Positions 27,874 through 37,180 of a DNA stretch of 64,000 nucleotides are shown piece after piece. The translations under genes were made by a program, and so were the position numbers. Within the stretch, counting starts at the first letter, position 1. Each line of letters begins with the position of its first letter. Under the pieces are notes generated by a model. That model did not search any database, was not told where the DNA came from, and worked only from the letters and a program-made list of their open reading frames with translations. The DNA comes from Pseudomonas sp. (lineage in GTDB: Bacteria; Pseudomonadota; Gammaproteobacteria; Pseudomonadales; Pseudomonadaceae), in assembly GCF_030150285.1 (NCBI RefSeq), contig NZ_JASLGE010000085.1, forward strand, positions 1 through 64,000. Reading direction: 5' to 3'.

Positions 27874-28620
27874 ATGAAAACACTGTTATTGATCGGCATG
27901 GGTGCCGGCGACCCGGCGCACATCACGGTGCAGGCGATCAATGCGTTGAACCGGGCGTCAGTGTTCTTTGTGCTGGACAAGGGCCAGACCACTGACGACC
28001 TGGTGCGCCTGCGCCTGGAGATCTGCGCGCGTTACATCCGCGAGCCGGGTTACCGCGTGGTGCAGGTCTGCGACCCCAAGCGCGACAGCACCACGCCGTC
28101 CTACACCCGTGGCGTTGAAGACTGGCATCAACAACGTGCTGATGTTTTCACGCGGCTAATAGAACACGAACTGGCAGACGGCGAGTGCGGCGCATTTCTG
28201 CTGTGGGGCGAGCCGGGGCTGTACGACAGCACCTTGCGCATCCTGGACCGTGTGCGGGCCAACGGTTGTCTTGGTTTTGACTACGAAGTGATTCCTGGCA
28301 TCAGCAGCGTGCAAGCCCTTGCGGCTCGTCATCGAATCCCCCTGAATGACATTGGCCAGCCGATACGCATCACGACCGGGCGGCGGCTGGAGGCGGCCGA
28401 CCTGGACAACGTAGTGGTGATGCTGGATGCCCACTGCGCGTTTGAAGCGTTTGTGCATGAAAGCGTCGATATTTATTGGGGCGCGTACATCGGTACGGAA
28501 GACGAAATCCTGATTGCCGGCAAACTGGCCGACGTGTGCGAACAGATCAAGACCGTGCGCCAGGCTGCCCGGGCGCGAAAGGGCTGGATCATGGACACCT
28601 ACCTGCTCAGGCGTCGCTGA
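27874..28620 (+). CDS. cobF: Precorrin-6A synthase (deacetylating)
   Basis: The 248-residue protein is a SAM-dependent tetrapyrrole methylase. Its N-terminus (MKTLLLIGMGAGDPAHITVQ) and the segment FLLWGEPGLYDSTLRILDRV are typical of CobF, which methylates C1 of precorrin-5 and releases the two-carbon unit as acetate in the aerobic cobalamin pathway. It lies apart from the riboswitch-led cobW-cobN-chlD group 1.9 kb downstream, so it is not in that transcript. Aerobic-pathway CobF agrees with the CobN-type chelatase seen here. Confidence 0.92.
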   Translation: MKTLLLIGMGAGDPAHITVQAINALNRASVFFVLDKGQTTDDLVRLRLEICARYIREPGYRVVQVCDPKRDSTTPSYTRGVEDWHQQRADVFTRLIEHELADGECGAFLLWGEPGLYDSTLRILDRVRANGCLGFDYEVIPGISSVQALAARHRIPLNDIGQPIRITTGRRLEAADLDNVVVMLDAHCAFEAFVHESVDIYWGAYIGTEDEILIAGKLADVCEQIKTVRQAARARKGWIMDTYLLRRR

Positions 28621-28740
28621 GCCTCGCGCCTCACCCCGTAGTGCACGCCGGTAATGGATATGTACGCGGTGCGCCAGTTGTCTCAGTGCTCACACTGACA
28701 CCCCCATGGCCGCGGACCTATCCGTTCGATACATAACGGG

Positions 28741-28790
28741 TTTTACGATCGCTGCGCAATCGATCGCAGCCTGCGGCAGCGACTACACAA
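28741..28790. repeat. Short palindromic repeat
   Basis: TTACGATCGCTGCGCAATCGATCGCAGCC followed by CAGCGACTACAC is almost identical to 39983-40028. It fills the gap between the convergent cobF and glycosyltransferase genes and can fold through GCGATCG-type complementarity. Confidence 0.6.
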
Positions 28791-28818
28791 CACATTGTTG
28801 TTGAGCATTGAGCCCCCA

Positions 28819-30096
28819 TCAGCGGTTTTTAGCTTCGATCCATTGCGCCATGTACTGCGTACTTTTGTGGTGGTGGTGGCGCAGCATCGCCCCGGTAAAA
28901 TTGTTGCGACGGTGCTCGGCAAGGCCGGCCCGGCACGCTTCGATGCGCTGTATCAGCGCCGGGCCATGGGTGGACTGCAGGTAGCGTTCGGCCAACAGCG
29001 TGTGCCCATGCTGTTGCGCGGTGTGCCAGGCCTGCGGGTTGCGGTACAGCTCAACCGCCGCCGCGGCAATGGCTGTCGCGCTTTGTTCGATGGCTCCGGC
29101 CCATGGCAGATCGCCATGCATGCCTTCTGCCCCCACCGGTGTGGTCACGTTGGGCGTGCCGCACAGCATGGCGTCGGCAATTTTACCCTTGATGCCCGCG
29201 CCAAAACGCAACGGGGCCAGGCATACGCGGGCCTGGCTAATCACCTGCAGTGCATCCTCTGCCCAGTTCAATACCTGGAACCCCTGCGCCGGGTTGTGCA
29301 GCGCAGTGGCCTTGGGCGGGGTGTAGGCCCCGTAGATGTGCAGTTGCGCAGCAGGCAGTTGTTGGCGGATCAAGGGCCAGATATGGGTTTTCATCCAGAG
29401 CACGGCGTCCCAGTTCGGCGCGTGGCGGAAGTTGCCGATGCTCAGAAAGTGCTGACGCTGCTCATAGGGCACAAACGCGTCGGGCACGTGGTCGACCATT
29501 AGCGGGCACCAGTGGAGCAAGGCGGGTGGTACGTTGAACTGCTCGACCAGCAGGTCGATTTCGTACTCGGAAATCATCAGGTTCAGGTCGCTGCGGTAGA
29601 TCGCAGCGATTTCGCGCTGGGCCAGGTCAGCGTCGGCCATGTGCGCGTAAGTTTCGCTAGCACCGGGGGCAAACAGGCTGCTGAAGTCGTCCTGTTCGGG
29701 GGTGTGCTTGAGGCGGGCCTTGAGCTGCTGGTGGCGGGCGTCGCGCAGGCTTTGCAGGTCAGAGGTTTCCAGCACGCGCAGGGCGTTGGGGCAGTGTTTT
29801 TCGACCCGCCAGCCGAACTGCTCTTCCATCATGAAGCGGTCGAACAGCACGATGTCCGGGGCCAGCTCGCTGACAAAGGCGTCAAAGCTGCTGTTGTTGA
29901 GCTCGATGGTCACTTCATCGATACCCAGCGCGGCCAGGTCGGCCTTGTGTTCGCCAACCCCGGCGGGGCTGCTGAAGGTGATCTGCCAACCGGCCTGCAA
30001 GGCGCTTTCGATGATTTGCATCATGTGCCCGCCGGCCGCCGATGAGCGGGGCTCGGGCCACACATAGCCGATGATCAGGAGGCGAGTAGACGACAT
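28819..30096 (-). CDS. Family 4-type glycosyltransferase
   Basis: This 425-residue protein has the two-Rossmann GT-B layout: N-terminal LLIIGYVWPEPRSSAAGGHMMQ, and a C-terminal half with FLSIGNFRHAPNWDAVLWMK, LAPLRFGAGIKGKIADAMLCGTP and PVGAEGM, the donor-binding region of GT4-like enzymes. It should transfer a sugar from a nucleotide donor in the cytoplasm, perhaps for a surface polysaccharide or a modified protein. AAGGA precedes the ATG. No other polysaccharide genes adjoin, so the acceptor is unknown. It is divergent from the cobalamin riboswitch unit. Confidence 0.8.
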   Translation of the reverse strand: MSSTRLLIIGYVWPEPRSSAAGGHMMQIIESALQAGWQITFSSPAGVGEHKADLAALGIDEVTIELNNSSFDAFVSELAPDIVLFDRFMMEEQFGWRVEKHCPNALRVLETSDLQSLRDARHQQLKARLKHTPEQDDFSSLFAPGASETYAHMADADLAQREIAAIYRSDLNLMISEYEIDLLVEQFNVPPALLHWCPLMVDHVPDAFVPYEQRQHFLSIGNFRHAPNWDAVLWMKTHIWPLIRQQLPAAQLHIYGAYTPPKATALHNPAQGFQVLNWAEDALQVISQARVCLAPLRFGAGIKGKIADAMLCGTPNVTTPVGAEGMHGDLPWAGAIEQSATAIAAAAVELYRNPQAWHTAQQHGHTLLAERYLQSTHGPALIQRIEACRAGLAEHRRNNFTGAMLRHHHHKSTQYMAQWIEAKNR

Positions 30097-30179
30097 GGCA
30101 ATTCCTTGAAGCGCTGAGAGCTGAAAAAAGGCGGCAATTAAAGCACAGCGCCCGTTTCTGCGGACCCCGCATCGCCCGG

Positions 30180-30240
30180 TTTACGACACCTTCGGTGCCG
30201 GACGTAGCCTCGTGCTACTCGGCAACTGCTACGGAGCGGG
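30180..30240. repeat. REP-like palindromic repeat, copy 2
   Basis: It carries the CGGACGTAGCCTCG core seen at 340-354 and GAGTAG/CTACTC complementarity. It lies between the glycosyltransferase start and the riboswitch. Confidence 0.55.
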
Positions 30241-30269
30241 TAGTGGCAGGCTGGCATTGACCTGTTACA

Positions 30270-30465
30270 AAGCACTGCGTAGCCTTGCACGTTTGAGGTT
30301 CTTCGCCACGCGAAGCTAAGACGGGAACGCGGTATGCCGCGGCTGCCCCCGCAACTGTAAACGGTCGATGGCCTTGCATTGCCACTGCTGATCCAGCGGG
30401 AAGGCGCAGGGCCGGTGTCAGCTACGGCCGACGCCAGGCCGTCAGCCAGGAGACCTGCCTCATAA
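30270..30465 (+). promoter_or_regulatory. Cobalamin riboswitch (adenosylcobalamin-type)
   Basis: The element shows GAGGTTCTTCGCC, AAGACGGGAACGCGGT, the B12 box family signature GCTGCCCCCGCAACTGTAA, then GCCACTG, GGGAAGG and GCCAGGAGACCTGCC in the correct order. It sits about 105 bases ahead of cobW. Binding of the cofactor should shut off the cobW-cobN-chlD transcript. Confidence 0.95.
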
Positions 30466-30569
30466 CGATTCTTATATCAACCGGGCGGGGTGATCCGGTG
30501 ACGAACCTTGACCGCGCAGCGCCTGCGGTTGTCGTCCCGTTTGCCCGCCGCTTTGCCAAAGGGCATCCG

Positions 30570-31640
30570 ATGAAAACACTGGCCAAAACCCCCGTCACCA
30601 TCGTTACCGGCTTTCTGGGGTCGGGTAAAACCACCTTGCTGCGCCATATGCTCGACAACGCGCAAGGGCGTCGTATCGCGGTGATCGTCAACGAGTTCGG
30701 CGAGCTGGGCATCGACGGCGAAATCCTTAAGCAATGCTCCATCGGTTGCACCGAAGAGGAAGCCAACGGCCGCGTGTATGAGTTGGCCAACGGTTGCCTG
30801 TGCTGCACCGTGCAGGAAGAGTTCTTCCCGGTGATGCGCGAGTTGGTGGCACGCCGTGGCGACATCGACCATATCCTCATTGAAACCTCGGGCCTGGCCC
30901 TGCCAAAGCCGCTGGTGCAAGCCTTCCAGTGGCCGGAAATCCGCAGCGCCTGCACCGTGGACGCCGTGATTACCGTGGTCGACAGCCCGGCCGTGGCCGC
31001 CGGTACGTTTGCCGCGTTCCCGGACCAGGTGGATGCCCAGCGCAAGCTCGACCCGAACCTGGACCACGAGTCGCCGCTGCACGAACTGTTTGCCGACCAA
31101 CTGGCCAGTGCTGACCTGGTGATTCTCAACAAGGCCGACCTGATCAGCCCTGAAGACCTGGCCAAGGTGCGTGCCGAAGTCGCTGAAGAACTGCCACCGG
31201 CGGTCAAAATCATCGAAGCCAGCAGCGGTCGCCTGCCGCTGGACGTGTTGCTGGGCCTGGGTGCCGGCTCCGAAGACCATATCGACGGCCGCCACAGCCA
31301 CCACGACCATCACCACGACGGCGATGATGACCACGACGATCATGACCATGATGCGTTCGACTCCATTTCCATCGAACTGCCCGAAGGCGAAGAGCGCGTG
31401 CTGCTGGACGCGCTGACCCAATTGGTGGTCAAGCACGGCATTCTGCGGGTCAAAGGCTTTGCCGCGATCCCGGGCAAACCGATGCGCTTGCTGATCCAGG
31501 GGGTGGGCACGCGGTTTGACAAGCACTTTGACCGTGCCTGGGGCGCGGATGAAGCCCGCACCACCAAACTGGTGCTGATTGGCCAGGACCTCGATGCCGC
31601 GCTGCTCGAGTCCACATTGCGTACAGCGTTGAGCGTATAA
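30570..31640 (+). CDS. cobW: CobW, GTPase metallochaperone of cobalamin synthesis
   Basis: The 356-residue COG0523 GTPase has Walker A GFLGSGKTT at residues 14-22, the metal-binding CLCC at 76-79 and the NKAD guanine motif. A His/Asp-rich stretch at about residues 236-265 probably handles metal. ATG 30570 follows AAAGGG and matches the family N-terminus; the longer frame to 30498 is not needed. CobW is thought to deliver Co(II) to the CobN chelatase. The gene is directly under the riboswitch and three bases from cobN. Confidence 0.95.
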   Translation: MKTLAKTPVTIVTGFLGSGKTTLLRHMLDNAQGRRIAVIVNEFGELGIDGEILKQCSIGCTEEEANGRVYELANGCLCCTVQEEFFPVMRELVARRGDIDHILIETSGLALPKPLVQAFQWPEIRSACTVDAVITVVDSPAVAAGTFAAFPDQVDAQRKLDPNLDHESPLHELFADQLASADLVILNKADLISPEDLAKVRAEVAEELPPAVKIIEASSGRLPLDVLLGLGAGSEDHIDGRHSHHDHHHDGDDDHDDHDHDAFDSISIELPEGEERVLLDALTQLVVKHGILRVKGFAAIPGKPMRLLIQGVGTRFDKHFDRAWGADEARTTKLVLIGQDLDAALLESTLRTALSV

Positions 31641-31643
31641 CCC

Positions 31644-34600
31644 ATGCATTTGCTCAGGACCCAGCCCGGTGGCTTTGTATCGGACGACAATATTGCCGAC
31701 CTCGGCCAAACCCCCGCCGAGCTGGTGATCCTGTGCAGCGGTGATTCAAGCCTGGCACTGCTGGCCGAAGCGGCGCAGCAGTTGCCTGACGATTATCCAA
31801 GCCTGCGTCTGGCCAACCCGATGCAGGTGCAAAACCATGGCTCGGTCGACCTGTATGTCGACCAGGTGCTGCAGCACGCCAAAGTCATTGTGCTGTCGTT
31901 GCACGGCGGCATCGGTTATTGGCGCTACGGCATTGAGCGTTTGATGCAACTGGCTGAGCGCGGCGTCACGCTGGTTCTGGTGCCCGGCGATGATCGCCCC
32001 GACCCGGAACTCAGCGGCCTGAGCACCGTGCCGGCTGAGCAAGGCGAGCGGTTGTGGCATTTCTTGCGCCAGGGCGGGCGGCATAACGCGCTGCAACTGT
32101 ACCGTTACCTGGCCAGCCAGTGGCTGGGGCGCGATTACCGGTGGGATGAGCCGCAAGCGCTGCCGCGTACGGCCATCTATCACCCGCGCCATTCCAGCCC
32201 CGAGCTGCACCACTGGCAAGCCGACTGGCAGGTTGGGCAACCGGTGGCGGCGCTGCTGTTCTACCGTTCGCACTTGCAGGCGGCCAACACCGCGTTTGTT
32301 GATGTGTTCTGCCAGCGCTTGCAGGCGGCAGGGCTGAACCCCTTGCCCATTGCCGTGGCCAGCCTGAAAGAGCCGGGGTGCCTGGCGGTGGTGCAGGACC
32401 TGCTGGATGAAGTCGAGGCCTTGGTGATTCTTAACACCACTGGCTTTGCCCAATCCAGCCCCGAAGCCCCGCACTTGCGCCCATTTCGCCGCAATATCCC
32501 GGTGATTCAGGCCATTTGCGCCCAGGACAACGAGCCCGGCTGGCGTGACAGCGAGCAGGGCTTGGGGCCGCGTGATCTGGCCATGCATATCGCGTTGCCC
32601 GAGCTGGACGGCCGGATTATCAGCCGCCCCATCAGCTTCAAGGATCTGGCCTGGCGCAGTGAGCGCAGCCAGTCAGACGTGGTGTGCTACCGCGCACAAC
32701 CGGAACGCATGGACTTTGTCGCTGAGCTGGCGCGGCGTTGGGTCGAACTGGCCCGCGTGCCCAACGCACACAAACGCATCGCGCTGATTCTGGCCAATTA
32801 CCCGACTCGCGATGGCCGTATTGGCAATGGCGTAGGGCTGGACACGCCGGCGGCGGCGCTGAATATTCTGCGGGCGTTGCAGGCTCAAGGTTACCCGCTC
32901 GAAGGTGAGTTGCCGGGCAGCGGCACCGACCTGATTCACGCGTTGCTGGGCGGCGTCAGCAACGACCTGGACAGCCTCGACCTGCGGCCTTGCCATCAAA
33001 GCCTCGGCCTGGATGAGTACCGCGCAATGTTCGAGCAACTGCCTGAGGCCAACCGTCAGGCGGTCATCGAGCGTTGGGGCCACCCGCAGAACGATCCGAT
33101 GTTTCGTGACGGGCGCCTGATGATTGCCGGGCTGCGCTTTGGCCTGACATTTGTTGGCATTCAGCCGGCGCGTGGCTATCAAGTGGATGCCAGTGCGGTG
33201 TACCACGACCCGGATCTGGTGCCGCCTCACGCTTACCTGGCGTTTTACTTCTGGCTGCGCCACACCTACGGAGCCCATGCCGTGGTGCATGTGGGCAAGC
33301 ACGGCAACCTGGAATGGTTGCCGGGCAAAGGCGTGGGGCTGTCGGAACATTGCTGGCCGGATGCAATTCTGGGCCCGATGCCCAATGTCTATCCGTTTAT
33401 CGTCAACGACCCGGGCGAGGGCGCACAGGCCAAGCGCCGGACGCAGGCGGTGATCATCGACCACTTGATGCCGCCGCTGACCCGCGCCGAAACCTACGGG
33501 CCGTTGCGCGACCTTGAGCTGCTGGCCGACGAGTATTACGAAGCCCAATTGCTGGACCCACGGCGCGCCCGTGAGTTGCAGCGCGACATTCTCAAACTGG
33601 TGCGCGAAACCCGCATCGACCGTGAACTGCAACTGGACGAAGCGCTCGACAGCGAGGCCGATGCGGCGATCTGGTTGCCCCGGCTGGACACTTACCTGTG
33701 CGACCTTAAAGAGTCGCAAATTCGCGACGGGTTGCATGTGTTTGGTGAATCGCCCACAGGGCGCCTGCGCATCGACACCTTGCTGGCCCTGTTGCGCATC
33801 CCGCGCGGCGATGGGCGCGGCGCACAGTCAAGCGTCTTGCGGGCGCTGGCCAAAGGCTTCGAGCTGGGCTTTGACCCGCTGGACTGCGCGTTGGCCGAAC
33901 CCTGGACCGGGCGGCGTCCCTTTGAGCTGCAAGCGTTGACGGATGAAAGTTGGCGCACGGCCGGTGACACGCGCGAGCGTCTGGAGATTTACGCGGCGCA
34001 GTTGATCGAGCGGGCGCTGGTGGGCGCGTTGAACCTGCCCGACACCCCGCACTGGGCAGACGCACACGGCATCTTCGCGGCGTTGCAGGGCACCGTGGCA
34101 CCGCGCCTGGATGCGTGCGGCCCGGCCGAAATGCAGGGCTTGCTCGATGCCTTGAGCGGGCGCTTTGTACCGGCTGGCCCCAGCGGCGCACCGAGTCGCG
34201 GGCGGCTGGATGTGCTGCCCACCGGGCGCAACTTCTTTTCGGTGGACGTGCGCAACTTGCCCACCACCACCGCGTGGCGCATTGGTTTTCAGTCGGCCAA
34301 CCTGATCCTTGAGCGTCACCTGCAAGACCACGGCGATCACCTGCGTCAGCTCGGGCTTTCGGTGTGGGGCACAGCCACCATGCGCACGGGCGGAGATGAC
34401 ATTGCCCAGGCCATGGCGCTGATGGGCGTACGCCCGGTGTGGGCCACGGGCAGCCAGCGGGTCGACGACTTCGAGATCTTGCCCGTCAGCCTGTTGGACC
34501 GCCCCCGGGTAGACGTCACCTTGCGCGTGTCCGGGTTTTTCCGCGATGCCTTCGCCAACCTGATTCGTTTGTTTGACGCGGCCGTGCAGGCGGTAGCGGC

Positions 34601-35414
34601 TTTGGACGAGCCAGACGACCTTAACCCGCTGGCCGCTAAAGTGCGCAGCGAACGCGAGCAATTGCAGCGCGACGGCCTGTCGCCCGAACTGGCCGCGCGT
34701 CAGGCGGGTTGGCGAGTATTTGGGGCCAAACCCGGGGCTTATGGCGCGGGCATTCAAAACGCTATCGATGGCCGCCTGTGGCAAAGCCGCGACGACCTGG
34801 CTGAGGTCTACCTGAATTGGGGCGGCTATGCCTATGGCGGTGCAGACGAAGGTACCGCCGCGCGTGGCCAGTTTGCTCAGCGCTTGAGCCAGGTGCAGGC
34901 CGTGGTGCAAAACCAGGATAACCGTGAGCATGACCTGCTTGATTCAAACGATTACTACCAGTTCCAGGGCGGTATGCTGGCGGCAGTTGAAAGCCTGAGC
35001 GGTGCCCCGGCGGCCAGTTATCACGGCGACCATAGCCAGCCTGACCTGCCGAAAATCCGCAGCCTCAAGGAAGAGCTGAACCGGGTGATTCGTTCGCGGG
35101 CCGCCAACCCGAAATGGATCGAGGGTGTAAAACGTCACGGCTACAAAGGCGCGTTCGAAATGGCCGCGACGTTGGACAATGTGTTCGCCTTTGATGCCAC
35201 CACCCAGTTGATCGATGACCATCAATACGCCTTGCTGGCCGACGCCTACTTGCTGGACCCGGACACCCGTGCGTTTGTGCAGCAGCACAACCCCCATGCC
35301 CTGCGCGACATGACCGAGCGCCTGCTTGAAGCGCAGCAGCGCGGCTTGTGGCAAGCGCCTGGCGAGTACCGCGAAGCCCTGGAAAACCTGCTGCTGGACA
35401 TAGAAGAAACCTGA
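31644..35414 (+). CDS. cobN: Cobaltochelatase large subunit CobN
   Basis: The 1,256-residue protein is of normal CobN length. Conserved stretches include LANYPTRDGRIGNGVGLDTP, VHVGKHGNLEWLPGK and the C-terminal VYLNWGGYAYGG. CobN binds hydrogenobyrinic acid a,c-diamide and inserts Co(II) with ATP hydrolysis supplied by AAA+ partner subunits. No cobS/cobT lies here; the partners are the ChlI/ChlD-like products of the next gene. It follows cobW by three bases, so the whole unit is riboswitch-controlled. Confidence 0.95.
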   Translation: MHLLRTQPGGFVSDDNIADLGQTPAELVILCSGDSSLALLAEAAQQLPDDYPSLRLANPMQVQNHGSVDLYVDQVLQHAKVIVLSLHGGIGYWRYGIERLMQLAERGVTLVLVPGDDRPDPELSGLSTVPAEQGERLWHFLRQGGRHNALQLYRYLASQWLGRDYRWDEPQALPRTAIYHPRHSSPELHHWQADWQVGQPVAALLFYRSHLQAANTAFVDVFCQRLQAAGLNPLPIAVASLKEPGCLAVVQDLLDEVEALVILNTTGFAQSSPEAPHLRPFRRNIPVIQAICAQDNEPGWRDSEQGLGPRDLAMHIALPELDGRIISRPISFKDLAWRSERSQSDVVCYRAQPERMDFVAELARRWVELARVPNAHKRIALILANYPTRDGRIGNGVGLDTPAAALNILRALQAQGYPLEGELPGSGTDLIHALLGGVSNDLDSLDLRPCHQSLGLDEYRAMFEQLPEANRQAVIERWGHPQNDPMFRDGRLMIAGLRFGLTFVGIQPARGYQVDASAVYHDPDLVPPHAYLAFYFWLRHTYGAHAVVHVGKHGNLEWLPGKGVGLSEHCWPDAILGPMPNVYPFIVNDPGEGAQAKRRTQAVIIDHLMPPLTRAETYGPLRDLELLADEYYEAQLLDPRRARELQRDILKLVRETRIDRELQLDEALDSEADAAIWLPRLDTYLCDLKESQIRDGLHVFGESPTGRLRIDTLLALLRIPRGDGRGAQSSVLRALAKGFELGFDPLDCALAEPWTGRRPFELQALTDESWRTAGDTRERLEIYAAQLIERALVGALNLPDTPHWADAHGIFAALQGTVAPRLDACGPAEMQGLLDALSGRFVPAGPSGAPSRGRLDVLPTGRNFFSVDVRNLPTTTAWRIGFQSANLILERHLQDHGDHLRQLGLSVWGTATMRTGGDDIAQAMALMGVRPVWATGSQRVDDFEILPVSLLDRPRVDVTLRVSGFFRDAFANLIRLFDAAVQAVAALDEPDDLNPLAAKVRSEREQLQRDGLSPELAARQAGWRVFGAKPGAYGAGIQNAIDGRLWQSRDDLAEVYLNWGGYAYGGADEGTAARGQFAQRLSQVQAVVQNQDNREHDLLDSNDYYQFQGGMLAAVESLSGAPAASYHGDHSQPDLPKIRSLKEELNRVIRSRAANPKWIEGVKRHGYKGAFEMAATLDNVFAFDATTQLIDDHQYALLADAYLLDPDTRAFVQQHNPHALRDMTERLLEAQQRGLWQAPGEYREALENLLLDIEET

Positions 35415-35469
35415 TTTCCCCGCCTGCCGGGGGGTAATGACAAGCCTTAGCGTACCTGGAACCGAATTT

Positions 35470-36483
35470 ATGACTGACACCCCGCATTTCCCGCTCTCGG
35501 CGGTGGTCGGCGCGGATGCACTGAAACTGGCGTTGTGCCTGACGGCCATCGACCCGAAAATTGGCGGTGTGCTGATCGAAGGCCCCCGGGGCATGGCCAA
35601 GTCCACCCTGGCGCGTGGCCTGGCTGACGTGTTGGCCAGCGGGCAGTTCGTCACTTTGCCATTGGGTGCGACCGAAGAGCGCCTGCTCGGCACCCTCGAC
35701 CTGGAGGCTGCGCTGGGGCAAGGCAAGGCGCAGTTCTCACCCGGCGTGCTGGCCAAGGCGGACGGCGGCGTGCTGTACGTGGATGAAGTCAACCTGTTGG
35801 CGGACCATCTGGTGGATGTGCTGCTGGACGTGGCGGCCAGCGGGGTCAATGTCATCGAGCGCGATGGCATCTCCCACCGGCACCCGGCGCGCTTCATCCT
35901 GATTGGCACCATGAACCCGGAAGAGGGCGAGTTGCGCCCGCAATTGCTCGACCGTTTTGGCCTAAACGTGGCCCTCAGCGGGCAACCGGCACCGACCGAG
36001 CGCGGCGAGATCATTCGTCGGCGGCTGGATTTTGACGCCGACCCCCTGGGCTTTTGTGCGCACTGGGCACCCGCGCAAGCGGCGTTGCGCGAACGCTGCC
36101 AGCAGGCCCGCGCAGCGTTGTCGGCCATTGCCCTGGACGATGAATCGCTGCGGGTGATTACCGAACGCTGTTTTGCAGCGGGCGTTGATGGCCTGCGTGC
36201 TGACCTGGTGTGGCTGCGTGCGGCCCGTGCCCATGCCGCGTGGCGTGGTGCGTCGGCCATTGACCTGGACGACATTGACGCCGTGGCCGAATTTGCCTTG
36301 CGCCATCGGCGTCGCGAGCGATCCACTGCGGCCCCCACGCCCGAGCAACCGCACGCACCTCCTGCGCCGCAAGGTGCTGAGCCGGGGACTACACAGGGCC
36401 AAGGGCAATGGGGTGAGTTGCCGGCACAGCCGCAAGCCATGGGCGCGCGCCGGGATGTGCCGAGCTGGCCAAAAAAGCCCTAG
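35470..36483 (+). CDS. chlD: ChlI-like AAA+ ATPase, zero-frame product of chlD
   Basis: The zero-frame product has 337 residues. Walker A is GPRGMAKS at 38-45, Walker B is GGVLYVDEVNLL, and the sensor region is FILIGTMNPEEGELRPQLLDRFGL. It ends in a Pro/Ala-rich linker and the tail SWPKKP. This resembles the small (ChlI/BchI) chelatase subunit. The start at 35470 matches the family N-terminus; the frame opens at 35437. The last codons form a -1 slippery site leading into the VWA frame, so the same mRNA should give this short form and a 558-residue fused form. Confidence 0.9.
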   Translation: MTDTPHFPLSAVVGADALKLALCLTAIDPKIGGVLIEGPRGMAKSTLARGLADVLASGQFVTLPLGATEERLLGTLDLEAALGQGKAQFSPGVLAKADGGVLYVDEVNLLADHLVDVLLDVAASGVNVIERDGISHRHPARFILIGTMNPEEGELRPQLLDRFGLNVALSGQPAPTERGEIIRRRLDFDADPLGFCAHWAPAQAALRERCQQARAALSAIALDDESLRVITERCFAAGVDGLRADLVWLRAARAHAAWRGASAIDLDDIDAVAEFALRHRRRERSTAAPTPEQPHAPPAPQGAEPGTTQGQGQWGELPAQPQAMGARRDVPSWPKKP

Positions 36484-36517
36484 GCATTCGCTCCCGGGCT
36501 ACTGGGGGGGCGGATGC
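36471..36517 (+). promoter_or_regulatory. Programmed -1 ribosomal frameshift signal in chlD
   Basis: The heptamer A AAA AAG at 36471-36477 lies in the correct phase of the zero frame, identical to the E. coli dnaX slippery site. The zero-frame stop TAG follows at 36481-36483. After a 6-base spacer, GCATTCGC at 36484-36491 pairs with GCGGATGC at 36510-36517, extended inwards by CCC/GGG pairs. Slippery site, spacer and stem make a complete -1 signal. Frameshifting in chlD to make both chelatase subunits from one gene has been described (Antonov, recalled). Confidence 0.88.
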
Positions 36518-37145
36518 CAAACCCGAAGCCGGTGCCCTGAACCAGGGCCGACGTGGCGCGGCCCGCAGGGCTGACAACGGTTCAATCAACTGGCTGGGCA
36601 CCTTGTTGCGCGGCCGCCCGCAGCAGCACAGCGACCTGCTGTGGCAAACGCGTCAACAGGCGGCTCAAACGCTGTGGCTGGTGGTGGTGGATGCGTCGGC
36701 GTCCACCCGCCGGCACCAGGCGTTGAGCGATGCCAAAGGCTTGCTCGCCCAGGTGTTTGAAGATGCCTACCGCCAGCGCGTGCGGGTGGCCGTGATGACC
36801 GCCAGCGGTCGCGAACCGCAGTGGCAGGTCAGCGGCTCGAAAGCGTCCAAGGCGCTGGATCAGTGGCTGGTCACGCTGGGCGCTGGGGGCGGCACGCCTT
36901 GGGTTCAGGCGTTGGAAGAGGTGGCGCGGTGGCTCAAGGCGCGGCGCAAGCAACTGCCGGAAGAGCAGCAGCGTGTGTTGCTGGTGACAGATGGGCGCTT
37001 GAAAGCCTGGTCGACCTTGCCCGCCATTGATTGCCCGGGGCTGTTGATCGATATCGAGCGGGGGCCGATTCGCTTGGGTCGTGCTCGCCAGATGGCGTCA
37101 GAGTTGGGTGTTGAGTACGTGCATCTGGATGCTCCCTCGGCCTGA
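36477..37145 (+). CDS. chlD: VWA (ChlD C-terminal) domain, reached by -1 frameshift
   Basis: This frame encodes about 222 residues and has no ATG, GTG or TTG between its preceding stop at 36414 and a TTG at 36603 that lies inside conserved sequence (RGRRGAARRADNGSINWLG precedes it). It is therefore best read as the extension of the upstream ATPase after the -1 shift. The VWA domain has a full MIDAS: DASAS, the Thr of GGGTP and the Asp of VTDGR. In chelatases the ChlD/CobT-type VWA subunit bridges the AAA+ ring and CobN. The fused product would be about 558 residues. Confidence 0.85.
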   Translation, partial: ALGIRSRATGGADAKPEAGALNQGRRGAARRADNGSINWLGTLLRGRPQQHSDLLWQTRQQAAQTLWLVVVDASASTRRHQALSDAKGLLAQVFEDAYRQRVRVAVMTASGREPQWQVSGSKASKALDQWLVTLGAGGGTPWVQALEEVARWLKARRKQLPEEQQRVLLVTDGRLKAWSTLPAIDCPGLLIDIERGPIRLGRARQMASELGVEYVHLDAPSA

Positions 37146-37180
37146 CCCTCTTGGGCAAGAGGGCGGGCGAGGCAGGGTGA

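Noticed and set aside
30477..31709. 410-codon minus-strand frame over cobW
   Set aside because: Antisense of cobW; its Val/Met run is the complement of the His/Asp-rich metal region.
33828..34931. Long minus-strand frame inside cobN
   Set aside because: Shadow of the GC-rich third codon positions of cobN.
36603..37145. Separate VWA gene starting at TTG 36603
   Set aside because: Conserved VWA-linker sequence extends upstream of the TTG with no start codon, and a complete -1 frameshift signal explains translation.
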